A DNA stretch of 53,016 bases from an uncultured Tateyamaria sp. (lineage in GTDB: Bacteria > Pseudomonadota > Alphaproteobacteria > Rhodobacterales > Rhodobacteraceae): the NCBI GenBank assembly GCA_905480645.1, contig CAJQRC010000031.1:1-53016 (forward strand), given 5' to 3'. The position numbers and the translations under genes were made by a program. The notes below the pieces were generated by a model that was not told the origin of the DNA, did not search any database, and saw only the letters and a program-made list of their open reading frames with translations. The stretch's first letter is position 1. Every line of letters starts with the position of its first letter. Below, in pieces: positions 26,565-35,796 of this stretch.

Positions 26565-27734
26565 TCAGTTGGTAGTCTTAGCAAATTTACAAATAGTTTT
26601 GATGGCCTTGGTGAAAGTATCGTCATCAACTGTCATTGCAACGCGAATATGTCCGGCAGCAGAAGCACCAAAACTCTCGCCAGGCATTACTGCAATGTGC
26701 TCTTCGTCTAGTAACTTATTGGCAAAATCGTCTCCGCTGAACCCAGTGGAACGGATATCTAGCATCAAATACATTGCGCCTTGTGAGGGAATTAAATTGA
26801 TGTTCTCCTGCCCATTGAGAAGTTGCAACGCAATCTCACGCCTGCGTTTGAACGGTGCCCCGACCTCCTTTTCAAAGGAAATGCCTCGTTCTAAAGCGAA
26901 TACGCTGGCATCCTGTATGAAACCGGGCACCCCGAAGTTTGTATGAGTTGCAAAACTGATAAGGTGTGAAATTGCTTCTTGAGGACCAATCACCCAACCA
27001 CAGCGTGAACCGGTCATTGCATGACTCTTAGACATTGATCCAATTACTAGGGTTCGTTTTGCCATATCAGAAAGGCATCGAGGGCTAATGTGTTGACCGT
27101 CCCAAACTTGAGTGTCGTATACTTCGTCAGATATTAGCCAAATGTCATGTCGTTGACAAACATTTGCGATACCTTGCAAAGTTGAACGAGAATATACGGT
27201 CCCAGTGGGATTGTTTGGTGAGTTGATCAATAGGCTTTTTGCTCCTTTAGAAGCTGCACTAATATCGTCTTCGTTTGGTTGAAAAGATTCAATTGACTTA
27301 GTTTGAATGGCCCGTGGCTTTGCTCCAACACCACGTATAGTCCCTGGATATGTTGCGTAATACGGCTCCAAATATAAAGCTATATCGCCAGGGTCACAGA
27401 CTGCTGCGTGTGCAGCGAATAACGCAGATTGACCGCCTGGCGTAATTAACACATTGTCTCGTGTGGTCGCAATACCTGTGCGCTCGACTGTTCGCTTTGC
27501 TATTGCATCGCGCAGGTTGTCAGTGCCAGGAACCATGGCATAACCTGTATGCCCGCTAAGCGCACTTTCATACATTGATTGTAAAATTATATCAGCAGTT
27601 CCGATGTCATGTTCACCAATAGTCAATTCAATAATCTGTTCGCCATTGGCAATCATCTTTCGAGCGCGGATGAAGATGTCCCATCCGTCACTTTCCCCTT
27701 CAGTTAAAGTTTTAATTCGTTTTGAAAGGGACAT
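26565..27734 (-). CDS. Pyridoxal-phosphate-dependent class I/II aminotransferase
   Basis: This is a fold-type I aminotransferase of 389 residues. The N-terminal EGESDGWDIFIRA and ELTIGEHD, the SPNNPTG motif, the WLISDEVYD segment and the PLP lysine in GSMSKSHAMTGSRCGWVIG are all present, with a C-terminal GHIRVAMTVD. It is aspartate-aminotransferase-like, but substrate specificity cannot be read from these motifs. It may be functionally linked to the MttB-family gene downstream on the same strand. A 24-bp dyad lies 55 bases upstream and may be its operator. Confidence 0.9.
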   Translation of the reverse strand: MSLSKRIKTLTEGESDGWDIFIRARKMIANGEQIIELTIGEHDIGTADIILQSMYESALSGHTGYAMVPGTDNLRDAIAKRTVERTGIATTRDNVLITPGGQSALFAAHAAVCDPGDIALYLEPYYATYPGTIRGVGAKPRAIQTKSIESFQPNEDDISAASKGAKSLLINSPNNPTGTVYSRSTLQGIANVCQRHDIWLISDEVYDTQVWDGQHISPRCLSDMAKRTLVIGSMSKSHAMTGSRCGWVIGPQEAISHLISFATHTNFGVPGFIQDASVFALERGISFEKEVGAPFKRRREIALQLLNGQENINLIPSQGAMYLMLDIRSTGFSGDDFANKLLDEEHIAVMPGESFGASAAGHIRVAMTVDDDTFTKAIKTICKFAKTTN

Positions 27735-27788
27735 TTACTCTCCGATCGCAAATGATTGCGCTAAGGGGTCAGATGGGCTCAATTTTTC

Positions 27789-27812
27789 ATTGGTTACTAA
27801 ATTGTAACCAAT
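27789..27812. promoter_or_regulatory. Candidate operator: 9-bp perfect inverted repeat
   Basis: ATTGGTTAC (27789-27797) and GTAACCAAT (27804-27812) are perfect complements around TAAATT. The site is 55 bases upstream of the aminotransferase start, where a dimeric repressor could block transcription. No regulator gene is adjacent, and I do not recognise the motif as that of a named family. Confidence 0.55.
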
Positions 27813-27948
27813 TTATATTGCGAGATAGCGTTGGTTTAGTATGGCGCTAGCTTTGCTTTCATATTCACGTTTGTCCATTAAGTTGAAAAACCTTCAAAAG
27901 TCATTGTGTATTACCAACAAGTCATTTTTATGGAAAGCATGACGGTGT

Positions 27949-28074
27949 ATGGATGTCAAAACATGCGAGATAGCAAAATTACATGAAAATCTATCAGGCT
28001 TACAGATGGTTGGTTTTTATAACGATATTTGTGAGGGGCATATTATAAAAAATATAAATATGTTATTGGAATGA
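27949..28074 (+). CDS. Possible 41-residue small protein
   Basis: The frame MDVKTCEIAKLHENL to NINMLLE has a plausible protein composition and lies in the 660-base gap upstream of cysS. The ribosome-binding site is poor (GACGGTGT). Nothing else supports it. Confidence 0.2.
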   Translation: MDVKTCEIAKLHENLSGLQMVGFYNDICEGHIIKNINMLLE

Positions 28075-28394
28075 GCCTGTCATCGATTATTCTTCGCGTA
28101 ATTCGGGTTAGTTGCGTGATAACTTATTTAAATATTCTTTAATTGGTTTGCGCTTACTAGTGGCGTTATTTTTTACACTTTATAGATCCCAGAAGAAAGT
28201 TATTATGAACAAAATACTGGGCATGCTTATGTGGTTTGATGATAAATACTTCTGTTTATTCTGGTAAACAAAAAGTGCCTGAATAATGGTTTTATGATGA
28301 AGCAAAAAATAAACAATTTTAACGGACTGCAAATCGCTGTTCCCTTAAGATCCCAAAATTGGTAGGTCCGCGCCAAACTTATGCGTGAGAATGA

Positions 28395-29816
28395 ATGGCC
28401 ATGACGATCATCCTGTACAATACTTTAACAAAAAAGAAGGAACCATTTGTTCCTATTGATGATACGAATGTCCGAATGTATGTGTGCGGACCAACCGTTT
28501 ATGATCGTGCTCATTTGGGCAATGCTCGTCCGGTTCTAGTCTTTGATGTACTTTATCGTTTATTGTGCCACATATATGGTAAGGATCACGTTAAATACGT
28601 CCGCAACTTCACGGACGTTGACGATAAAATTAATGCAACAGCTTTGGCGCGTAAGAAGGCTGGTGCATCTGGATCGCTAGAAGAATTGGTAGCAGAAAGG
28701 ACTGATGAAACTATTAGTTGGTACCATGCCGACATGGATGCGCTTGGGGCATTAAGACCTGATTGTGAACCTCGAGCAACAGAATATATTGCTCAAATGG
28801 TGGCGATGAACTGTAGCTTGATAAATGATGGATATGCGTATGAAGTTGACGGGCATGTTTTGTTTCGAGTTCGTAACTATTCAGAATATGGTGCATTGTC
28901 TGGCCGATCTGTCGATGATATGCTTGCGGGTGCTCGGGTAGAGGTAGCTCCATACAAAGAAGACTCTTTAGATTTTGTGCTTTGGAAACCCTCTTCCGAT
29001 GAACTGCCTGGATGGAATAGTCCATGGGGTCGTGGGAGGCCTGGATGGCACATCGAATGTTCAGCTATGGCCTATGAATTGCTTGGTGATAATTTTGATA
29101 TCCACGGTGGAGGCAATGATCTGCAATTTCCACACCATGAAAATGAAATTGCTCAGTCTAAATGTGCTGGTCACGATTTTGCAAATGTCTGGTTGCATAA
29201 TGAAATGTTACAGATTGATGGTAAAAAAATGTCAAAGTCTCTCGGTAATTTTTTTACTGTGCGAGACTTATTAGACCAAGGTGTTGCAGGTGAGGTTATC
29301 CGTTTTGTGATGCTTTCGACACATTATCGCAAACCAATGAACTGGACAGAAAAAAAACAGGTAGAGGCAGAAAAAACTTTAAATCGATGGCTGGATCAGA
29401 CGGTTGGATTAATTCCAACTGATAGCACAAGCTTTATACCTAACAAAGGTCTGATTGATTCACTTTCTGAAGATATTAATACTCACAAGGCTCTGTCATA
29501 TATAAATTCAAGTTTTCAGGACAATTCTCAGGCTTTATTAGATCATGCTAGATGGTTTGGTTTTCTGGGAGATGGCACCCGTGAGGACCATGTTGCTCGC
29601 CAATTGGCAAATGACGAGGGTTATGGAGGCCCGGAGCATTTAGCAAGTTTGGTAGCTCAACTAGATGCATTGCGACGTTTGGCTTCAAAGAGTAAAGACT
29701 TTTCAGAAGTTGACACCTTTAAGGCTCAGCTGATTCAAGCAGGTTTGGAAGTGAGAATGTTAAAAGACAAATCAGAATTAATTGTTGGAGAAAATTTCAA
29801 TCCTAAAAAATTGTAA
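28395..29816 (+). CDS. cysS: Cysteinyl-tRNA synthetase
   Basis: This class I aminoacyl-tRNA synthetase charges tRNA-Cys. The Zn-binding and HIGH-type region reads [18 protein letters not shown], the later zinc ligands lie in WHIECSAM and [11 protein letters not shown], and the KMSKS loop is [11 protein letters not shown]. The length of 473 residues is normal. The ATG at 28395 or the one at 28401 could be the start. It is followed 146 bases later by cimA on the same strand. Confidence 0.97.
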   Translation: MAMTIILYNTLTKKKEPFVPIDDTNVRMYVCGPTVYDRAHLGNARPVLVFDVLYRLLCHIYGKDHVKYVRNFTDVDDKINATALARKKAGASGSLEELVAERTDETISWYHADMDALGALRPDCEPRATEYIAQMVAMNCSLINDGYAYEVDGHVLFRVRNYSEYGALSGRSVDDMLAGARVEVAPYKEDSLDFVLWKPSSDELPGWNSPWGRGRPGWHIECSAMAYELLGDNFDIHGGGNDLQFPHHENEIAQSKCAGHDFANVWLHNEMLQIDGKKMSKSLGNFFTVRDLLDQGVAGEVIRFVMLSTHYRKPMNWTEKKQVEAEKTLNRWLDQTVGLIPTDSTSFIPNKGLIDSLSEDINTHKALSYINSSFQDNSQALLDHARWFGFLGDGTREDHVARQLANDEGYGGPEHLASLVAQLDALRRLASKSKDFSEVDTFKAQLIQAGLEVRMLKDKSELIVGENFNPKKL

Positions 29817-29962
29817 ATGGTTAGCAACGATAATTCTAAAAATATCGGACCATAAGCGAAATCATTTGAATGGATATTCTAAAAGTTCCAGATTTAGTTT
29901 GAAGACACGATATAATTCAATATAACCAGCATCTGCGTTTATAGAAGATAAAAGGGGCAAGC

Positions 29963-31576
29963 ATGAAACGCGAACGGCTCTATCTTTTTGACACCACGCT
30001 CCGTGATGGCCAACAGACGCAGGGAGTGCAATTCTCTGTCGAAGAAAAACACCAGATTGCTTATGCGCTGGACAACCTTGGTATCGACCATATTGAGGGT
30101 GGCTGGCCAGGAGCCAATCCTACCGATAGTGTGTTTTTTGAAAATCCTCCTAAAGTTAGTGCCGCGTTTACAGCGTTTGGAATGACCAAGCGTTGTGGTA
30201 TCAGTGTCGAAAATGATGACGTTTTAGCTGCAGTTATCAATGCTAACACGCCTAGCGTGTGTTTAGTTGGTAAAACTCATGATTTTCACGTGAAAACTGC
30301 TTTGGGTATTTCACTTCATGAAAATACAGAAAATATTTTGCAATCTTTCAGACATATTGTTGGGCAGAACCGCGAGGCAATTTTTGACGCTGAACATTTT
30401 TTTGATGGGTACAATTCCAATCCAGAATATGCATTGGAAGCGGTTCATGCAGCTTACTCTGCAGGAGCGCGTTGGATTGCGTTGTGTGATACCAATGGTG
30501 GAACTTTACCAGCTGACATCTATCGCATCACAAAAGCAGTTATAGCCTCAGGCATTCCGGGAGAAAAAATTGGAATACATACCCATAACGATACTGAAAG
30601 CGCTGTTGCCGGTTCATTGGCTGCTGTAAACGCTGGAGCGCGGCAAATTCAGGGTACGCTTAATGGTCTTGGCGAGCGGTGTGGAAATGCCAACCTGACC
30701 ACACTTATTCCTATTTTGTTGTTAAAGGAGCCATATGTCAGTCAGTTTGAAACTGGTATAAATGATAAAGGTCTTCAGGCAATTACCCATGTCAGCAGAA
30801 TGTTAGACGATATTTTAAACCGTGTGCCTAACAAACAAGCCGCCTTCGTTGGAGCATCAGCATTTGCGCACAAGGCCGGCCTACACGCCAGTGCCATCCT
30901 TAAAGATCCGACAACATATGAGCATATCGACCCACAGGTTGTTGGGAATGATCGTGTCATTCCAATGTCAAATCAAGCAGGGCAATCAAATTTGCGCCGT
31001 CGTTTGATCGAAATGGGCCTTGTGGTTTCAGCAAAAGATCCTGCTCTGTTACGAATTTTAGATGTGATCAAAGAGCGTGAGGCCGAGGGATATAGCTATG
31101 ACACCGCGCAAGCGTCGTTCGAATTATTGGCACGTGAGGAACTTAATCTTTTACCAGATTTTTTTGAGGTAAAGCGCTATCGAGTAACTATCGAGCGACG
31201 AAAAAGTAAACGGGATCGAATGGTTTCACTTTCTGAGGCGGTCGTTGTTGTTAAAGTTGATGGTGTGAAAATGCATTCCGTATCGGAGTCTATGGATGAA
31301 CATGGCACTGATCGTGGGCCAGTAAATGCGTTGGCCAAAGCGCTTGCAAAAGATCTTGGGCGTTATCAGTCTTTTGTAAAAGATATAAGGCTAGTAGATT
31401 TTAAAGTTCGGATAACACAGGGGGGTACAGAAGCTGTGACACGTGTCATTATCGACAGCGAAGACGCCCATGGGCGCCGCTGGTCTACTGTTGGCGTTTC
31501 TGCTAACATTGTTGATGCTTCTTTCGAAGCGTTATTGGACGCAATCCGTTGGAAACTGGTTCAAGAAACCGCATGA
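29963..31576 (+). CDS. cimA: (R)-citramalate synthase
   Basis: CimA condenses pyruvate and acetyl-CoA to citramalate, giving 2-oxobutyrate for isoleucine without threonine. The TIM-barrel start DTTLRDGQQTQGVQF and the metal motif HTHNDTESAVA are present, followed by the GTLNGLGERCGNANL segment. The C-terminal LeuA-type allosteric domain (about residues 410-537, VVVKVDGVKMHS to DALRW-like end) completes 537 residues, the usual length of this long homocitrate/citramalate-synthase group. AAAAGGGGCAAGCATG gives a strong ribosome-binding site. It supplies the 2-oxobutyrate used by IlvIH encoded elsewhere in the window. Confidence 0.95.
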   Translation: MKRERLYLFDTTLRDGQQTQGVQFSVEEKHQIAYALDNLGIDHIEGGWPGANPTDSVFFENPPKVSAAFTAFGMTKRCGISVENDDVLAAVINANTPSVCLVGKTHDFHVKTALGISLHENTENILQSFRHIVGQNREAIFDAEHFFDGYNSNPEYALEAVHAAYSAGARWIALCDTNGGTLPADIYRITKAVIASGIPGEKIGIHTHNDTESAVAGSLAAVNAGARQIQGTLNGLGERCGNANLTTLIPILLLKEPYVSQFETGINDKGLQAITHVSRMLDDILNRVPNKQAAFVGASAFAHKAGLHASAILKDPTTYEHIDPQVVGNDRVIPMSNQAGQSNLRRRLIEMGLVVSAKDPALLRILDVIKEREAEGYSYDTAQASFELLAREELNLLPDFFEVKRYRVTIERRKSKRDRMVSLSEAVVVVKVDGVKMHSVSESMDEHGTDRGPVNALAKALAKDLGRYQSFVKDIRLVDFKVRITQGGTEAVTRVIIDSEDAHGRRWSTVGVSANIVDASFEALLDAIRWKLVQETA

Positions 31577-31718
31577 TAAGCGCGTTGTGTTGCAAGATTT
31601 TTATAAAGTAAATGAGAATAAAAACAAAAGATTGTGATGTTTTTTTGTCTGAAATTGGAATATAGATCAGCCTTATTTTTTATATTTAACATCCTTTTAG
31701 GATTAGTACGAATTTGAA

Positions 31719-32477
31719 ATGAATACCTCTGATGACATTATTGCGTGCGCGCGGTTGGTAGAGGAAGCTGACCAGGATCGATTTCGTACGGTGATGGCAG
31801 CTCCCTTAGCTGCTCGTAAACTGCTCTTTCCAATTTACGCATTCAATGTTGAGGTTTCGCGCGCACCGTGGGTCACTAGTGAACCGATGATTGCGGAAAT
31901 GCGTTTGCAATGGTGGCGTGATGCTCTTGAAGAGATTAGTGACGCTAAACCTGTGCGAAAACATCCGATCACAACGTCTTTGGCTACTATTCTCAGTCCA
32001 AGTCAGGCCCGACGTTTGGATTCATTGGTGGCTGCAAGGCGGTGGGACATATACCGTGATCCATTTGAGGATCAATCTCATATGGATACTTATCTAAGCA
32101 AGACATCAGGGCAATTGATGTGGACTGCGTCAGAATTACTTGGGGCCTCAGCTGATTTTGAGGGTGAAGTTCGAGCTGTTGCTTATGGATTGGGATGCGC
32201 ATCATTCCTGTGTGCTGTACCTGCTTTAGTTGCCTCTGGGCGCACTCCTTTACTTGATCTTACCAACGATGGATTGGTCACGTTAGCGCGTTGCGCTAAA
32301 AGTAAAATAAAGAGAGTTAAGCTGCAAAAACAGGCGCGTCCGGCACTATGGCCTGCTATTAAAACAATAAAAATTTTGGATCAGGTTATTAAAGATCCAA
32401 GTGTAGTAACTGAAGGTGGATTGCGGTCAAAAATTACATCATTTGAGTTGAGTTGGTTAGCTTTATTTGGGTGTTAG
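31719..32477 (+). CDS. NDUFAF6-like protein of the squalene/phytoene synthase fold
   Basis: The 252-residue protein matches the squalene/phytoene synthase fold through FPIYAFNVEVSRAP, EMRLQWWRDALEEI and YLSKTSGQLMWTASELLG. It lacks the two Asp-rich DxxxD motifs that bind prenyl diphosphates. The AFNVE and MRxQxW pattern is that of NDUFAF6, the mitochondrial complex I assembly factor, and of its alphaproteobacterial relatives. A role in respiratory complex assembly is therefore more likely than terpene synthesis, but this is inference. Its 3' end overlaps the convergent MFS gene by four bases. Confidence 0.8.
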   Translation: MNTSDDIIACARLVEEADQDRFRTVMAAPLAARKLLFPIYAFNVEVSRAPWVTSEPMIAEMRLQWWRDALEEISDAKPVRKHPITTSLATILSPSQARRLDSLVAARRWDIYRDPFEDQSHMDTYLSKTSGQLMWTASELLGASADFEGEVRAVAYGLGCASFLCAVPALVASGRTPLLDLTNDGLVTLARCAKSKIKRVKLQKQARPALWPAIKTIKILDQVIKDPSVVTEGGLRSKITSFELSWLALFGC

Positions 32478-33709
32478 GCTACCGATGATCTTTGCCTCAT
32501 TAGTAGCCAAATCAGAGATCCAACGGCTAGAGTTAAAAATGGGAGCATCGTTAAGTTGACTGCTATCCAGCCTTGTACTTGGTTACTCCCAATACAGCTC
32601 ATCAGGCCGCCTGAAGTCAGTGATGCGATGGTCACACTGCCAAACACGATCAGGTCATTTAACCCTTGAATTCGGCCGCGCTCCTCAGGGGTATGAGCTC
32701 CTGCCAACATAGATGTGGCGCCAATTAAGCCAAAGTTCCAACCAATGCCCAGTAAAAACAACGCGCCGTAAAAATTGCGTAATTGCACTCCTTGTAAAGC
32801 TACAACACAAGCAAGAGTTAAAAAGGCAAGTCCAACCGCCATAATTTTTTCAACACCAAATCGCGCAATTAAATGTCCCGTAAAAAATGCAGGAGCAAAC
32901 ATTGCTAGTACATGTACTGTAACGATATTGGCTGCGTCTGGCTCGGTAAAACCACAGCCTACTACAGCTAACGGTGTTGAAGTCATCACTAAGTTCATCA
33001 ACGAATACGAGACTGCTGCACAAATTACTGCAACTAATACCCGAGGATCGGTGAGCAATTCCCGTCTTGAGCGCCCAAGTCCTTTTACAGCGTTGATTGA
33101 TGGAACTTTTATAGTTTTGAGAAATAAAAATATAAATAGTCCGATTAGGTTGAAAGCCATTGCAGCATAATAAATTGGGATGAAGCGGGCGACTGTTGAA
33201 TCACTAGTAAAGCCTGTAAAATATGCTGCAACTTGGGGGCCAAGAACTGCCGAAACCAGTCCACCAGCCATTACATAGGATATGGCCTTCGGCCGAAATG
33301 ATGTTGAGGCATTATCTGTTACTGCAAAACGGAAAAAACCTTGTGCTGACATGTAGATACCAGTCATATAACTTCCAATAAGAAATAGCCAAAAGTTGTT
33401 ATGCGAAAGTGCAAATGCTCCAATAGCAGCGCCAATGAAACCACCGAACGCTCCAATAATGAAGCCTTTTTTTCGTCCATAAAGTTGCATTATTTTTGAT
33501 AGCCAGGGCGCAGTGGTCATGGATCCAAAAACTATCAACGAAATTGGTAGGGTGGAGAGGCATGCATAAGGCGTAATCTGTTGGCCCGCTAAGCCGGCCA
33601 CAACAAAAAGCATTGGCATCTGAGAGCCTAGAAATGCTTGTGCTATGACAAGAACTAATACAGTGCGCTTGGCACTTACATCATCGATTTGAGATGTTTG
33701 TTCATTCAT
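32474..33709 (-). CDS. Major facilitator superfamily transporter
   Basis: The 411-residue protein has about twelve hydrophobic helices in two halves. The loop 2-3 motif is degenerate (LYGRKKGFIIGAFGG), and the half-sites after helix 8 include HLIARFGVEKIMAVGL. EERGRIQGLNDLIVFGS near the C-terminus is typical of MFS drug or sugar exporters. The substrate cannot be told from sequence. It is divergent from the cobK-like gene (100 bases apart) and converges with the NDUFAF6-like gene. Confidence 0.9.
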   Translation of the reverse strand: MNEQTSQIDDVSAKRTVLVLVIAQAFLGSQMPMLFVVAGLAGQQITPYACLSTLPISLIVFGSMTTAPWLSKIMQLYGRKKGFIIGAFGGFIGAAIGAFALSHNNFWLFLIGSYMTGIYMSAQGFFRFAVTDNASTSFRPKAISYVMAGGLVSAVLGPQVAAYFTGFTSDSTVARFIPIYYAAMAFNLIGLFIFLFLKTIKVPSINAVKGLGRSRRELLTDPRVLVAVICAAVSYSLMNLVMTSTPLAVVGCGFTEPDAANIVTVHVLAMFAPAFFTGHLIARFGVEKIMAVGLAFLTLACVVALQGVQLRNFYGALFLLGIGWNFGLIGATSMLAGAHTPEERGRIQGLNDLIVFGSVTIASLTSGGLMSCIGSNQVQGWIAVNLTMLPFLTLAVGSLIWLLMRQRSSVA

Positions 33710-33809
33710 AGTGCTGACTAAACCTCAAAGCTGTTTTCGGCAATAGGACGAATTACGTGTGTTTTGTTGATTTGGTTGCAGCAATAAGAAGAGTGTCTAG
33801 GATGTAAGT

Positions 33810-34520
33810 ATGAAAAATGTGCCAAAGATTGTCGTTTTGGGTGGAGCAAGTGAGACTGTGCGTGCTGTTCAATGGCTGAAACTTGCAGGAATAGAAGGGG
33901 TTTTGGTTTGGGAGAAAAATGCAAAACGTAAAAAAACCAAATTTCCTGTGGGAAATTTTGACGATTTGCCAAAGCCAGTGGCTATACTTGATGTAAGTCA
34001 TGCTTTTGACGAAGAAACACGAGCAGAGGCACTCGCCCGTTGGCCCAAATTGCCCTATGCTCGCTTTGGAAAGGCACCTTGGCTACCAACCAACGAAGAT
34101 ATTTGGACTGAAGTTCAAAATTTGAACGAAGCTGTGGCTGCATTACCAGAAAAAACACGCGTTTTTGCAGCTACCGGCATTGGCAGTTTAAAAGTGTTGG
34201 CTCAACATGATGGCGCTGTTTTTTTGCGGCAATTAAAGCAACACAACCTTGAGTTCCCGCTACCTCATGGTAAATTTGTCTTCAGCAGAGCACCATTTTC
34301 AGTTGCTGCAGAAATAACATTATTTTGTGAGCTGGAGATTGACGTATTGTTAGCTCGGAATGTAGGCGGTATCAACAGTTTCCCAAAACTTGAAGCGGCG
34401 CGAAAAATGAAATTACCTGTAATTCTTTTGCGATCACCGTGTTTGCCTGAAGGACCGCATCTAAAATCTTTTACAGAAATAAAAGATTGGATTTCAACTT
34501 TGAGGCAATCATGCGACTAA
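33810..34520 (+). CDS. cobK: Precorrin-6A reductase-like protein (CobK/CbiJ family)
   Basis: CobK reduces precorrin-6A with NADPH in cobalamin synthesis. Family features are the N-terminal nucleotide-binding start (KIVVLGGASETVRAVQWL), DVSHAFDEETRAEAL (the family DATHPF-like block), VFAATGIGSLKVL and the C-terminal DVLLARNVGGINSFPKLEAAR with LPVILLRSP. The length of 236 residues is typical. No other corrin-ring gene is nearby, and no cobalamin riboswitch is seen in the short upstream gap. It overlaps the alkA-like gene by ten bases. Confidence 0.8.
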   Translation: MKNVPKIVVLGGASETVRAVQWLKLAGIEGVLVWEKNAKRKKTKFPVGNFDDLPKPVAILDVSHAFDEETRAEALARWPKLPYARFGKAPWLPTNEDIWTEVQNLNEAVAALPEKTRVFAATGIGSLKVLAQHDGAVFLRQLKQHNLEFPLPHGKFVFSRAPFSVAAEITLFCELEIDVLLARNVGGINSFPKLEAARKMKLPVILLRSPCLPEGPHLKSFTEIKDWISTLRQSCD

Positions 34521-35134
34521 TAGAAACTATTGAGGATGTCGCAGAAGGGGCTAGTTGGCTTGCGCAGCACCACGAGCCATTTGCACTAGCTCTGGAGGTA
34601 ACTGGGCCGTTGCCGTTAAGGCGTTCGTCAGATGGATTTGCAGCTCTGCTGAAAGCAATTATTGGACAGCAGGTAAGTACAGCAGCAGCTAATTCAATTT
34701 GGGTACGTCTTGAGAACGCTGGTTTGATTGAACCCAATGCTATTTTGAATGCTGGTGAAGCCGGCTTGCGTGAACTGGGTTTAAGCCGGCAAAAAGCGAC
34801 GTATTCTTTAGGCTTGGCTAAAAAAGGTATTGACTACTTAAGTCTGAGAAAATCAACTGATAGTGACGTGGTCCGTACATTGACGGCAGTAAAAGGGATT
34901 GGGACATGGACTGCTGAAATTTATTCTATTTTTGCGTTGGGTAGACCGGATGTGTTTGCGCCGGGTGACCTAGCACTGCAAGAAGCCGCAAGGTTAATTT
35001 TTGTCCTAAAGCACCGTCCTAATGAAAAAGAATTACGAAAGATGGCGCAGGAATGGACCCCCTGGCGTTCAGTTGCTGCGCGTCTCTTCTTTGCATATTA
35101 TCAAATTTCGAAAAATCGAGAGGGAACGATGTGA
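34511..35134 (+). CDS. DNA-3-methyladenine glycosylase II (AlkA-like, HhH-GPD)
   Basis: This base-excision repair glycosylase removes alkylated purines. The HhH-GPD fold shows FAALLKAIIGQQVSTAAANSIW, LGLSRQKATYSLGLA, the hairpin VKGIGTWTAEIYSIFALGRPDVFAPGDLALQEA (catalytic Asp in PGDLAL), and a C-terminal WTPWRSVAARLFF. The ATG at 34511 with GAGG upstream gives 207 residues and overlaps the cobK stop; the upstream TTG is not needed. It ends in ATGTGA, overlapping the next gene's GTG. Confidence 0.92.
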   Translation: MRLIETIEDVAEGASWLAQHHEPFALALEVTGPLPLRRSSDGFAALLKAIIGQQVSTAAANSIWVRLENAGLIEPNAILNAGEAGLRELGLSRQKATYSLGLAKKGIDYLSLRKSTDSDVVRTLTAVKGIGTWTAEIYSIFALGRPDVFAPGDLALQEAARLIFVLKHRPNEKELRKMAQEWTPWRSVAARLFFAYYQISKNREGTM

Positions 35135-35796
35135 CAAGAGTTTTAAATTCAGAACGGGTTGAACCGCTATCTGGAGTATTGCGATCAATCGTTGTGTTCT
35201 TGCATGGTTATGGTGCAAATGGAGCAGATTTACTGGGGTTGGCACAGCCACTCGGCGATCAACTACCTGACACACTTTTTGTAGCGCCGGATGCCCCAGA
35301 GACTATTCCAGGCATGCCAATGGGACTGCAATGGTTTCCAATACCATGGATTGACGGCTCGAGCGAAGAAGAGGCTGAGCGTGGTTTGATTGCAGCCACA
35401 GAAGATTTTAATGCGTTTTTGGATGCATTGATGGTTGATGAGGATGTTTTGCCAGAACAAGTTGTATTGATTGGTTTTTCTCAAGGTTCAATGATGGCTT
35501 TGCAAGTTGCTCCCAGGCGTGATGATCCAGTTGCAGGTATTGTTGCATTCTCGGGTCGTTTGCTCAATCCTGAAGCCCTGATAGATGACGTAGTCAGTCG
35601 CCCGCCAGTTTTATTGCTACACGGAGACGTTGATGATGTAGTGCCACCACAATCACTTCCTCAAGCGGCAGAAGCCTTACAGGATGCTGGCTGGACGGAC
35701 GTCTATGCCCATGTAATGAAGGGTACAGCTCATGGAATATCTCCAGACGGTTTGAATGTAGCACTTGCCTTTGTCCGAGATAAACTTCGATTATAA
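35131..35796 (+). CDS. Phospholipase/carboxylesterase-family serine hydrolase
   Basis: This is an alpha/beta hydrolase of 221 residues. The GTG at 35131 follows AGAGGGA and overlaps the previous stop (ATGTGA), so translation is probably coupled. It shows the oxyanion loop VFLHGYGANGADLL, the nucleophile elbow IGFSQGSMMAL, the acid in LLHGDVDDVVPP and the histidine in GTAHGIS. The family hydrolyses short-chain esters; the natural substrate is unknown. Its coupling to a DNA repair gene is probably organisational. Confidence 0.9.
   Translation: MTRVLNSERVEPLSGVLRSIVVFLHGYGANGADLLGLAQPLGDQLPDTLFVAPDAPETIPGMPMGLQWFPIPWIDGSSEEEAERGLIAATEDFNAFLDALMVDEDVLPEQVVLIGFSQGSMMALQVAPRRDDPVAGIVAFSGRLLNPEALIDDVVSRPPVLLLHGDVDDVVPPQSLPQAAEALQDAGWTDVYAHVMKGTAHGISPDGLNVALAFVRDKLRL

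Larger units (their letters stand above)
27735..28394. other. 660-base region between the aminotransferase gene and cysS
   Basis: This is the longest gene-poor stretch in the window. Besides the dyad at 27789-27812 it holds a plus-strand frame of 41 codons (27949-28074, MDVKTCEIAKLHENL and onward). A 22-codon frame starts at 28071 and overlaps its stop in ATGA style. Neither has a good ribosome-binding site. Neither a T-box nor a riboswitch was recognised. The region could hold a small RNA, which cannot be judged by eye. Confidence 0.4.

Noticed and set aside
31719-32477. Carotenoid or hopanoid synthesis gene
   Set aside because: The prenyl-diphosphate-binding Asp motifs are absent and no carotenoid or hopene genes are nearby.
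32775-33170. Plus-strand frame of 131 codons inside the MFS gene
   Set aside because: It is an antisense shadow; the MFS protein on the minus strand has the full helix pattern.
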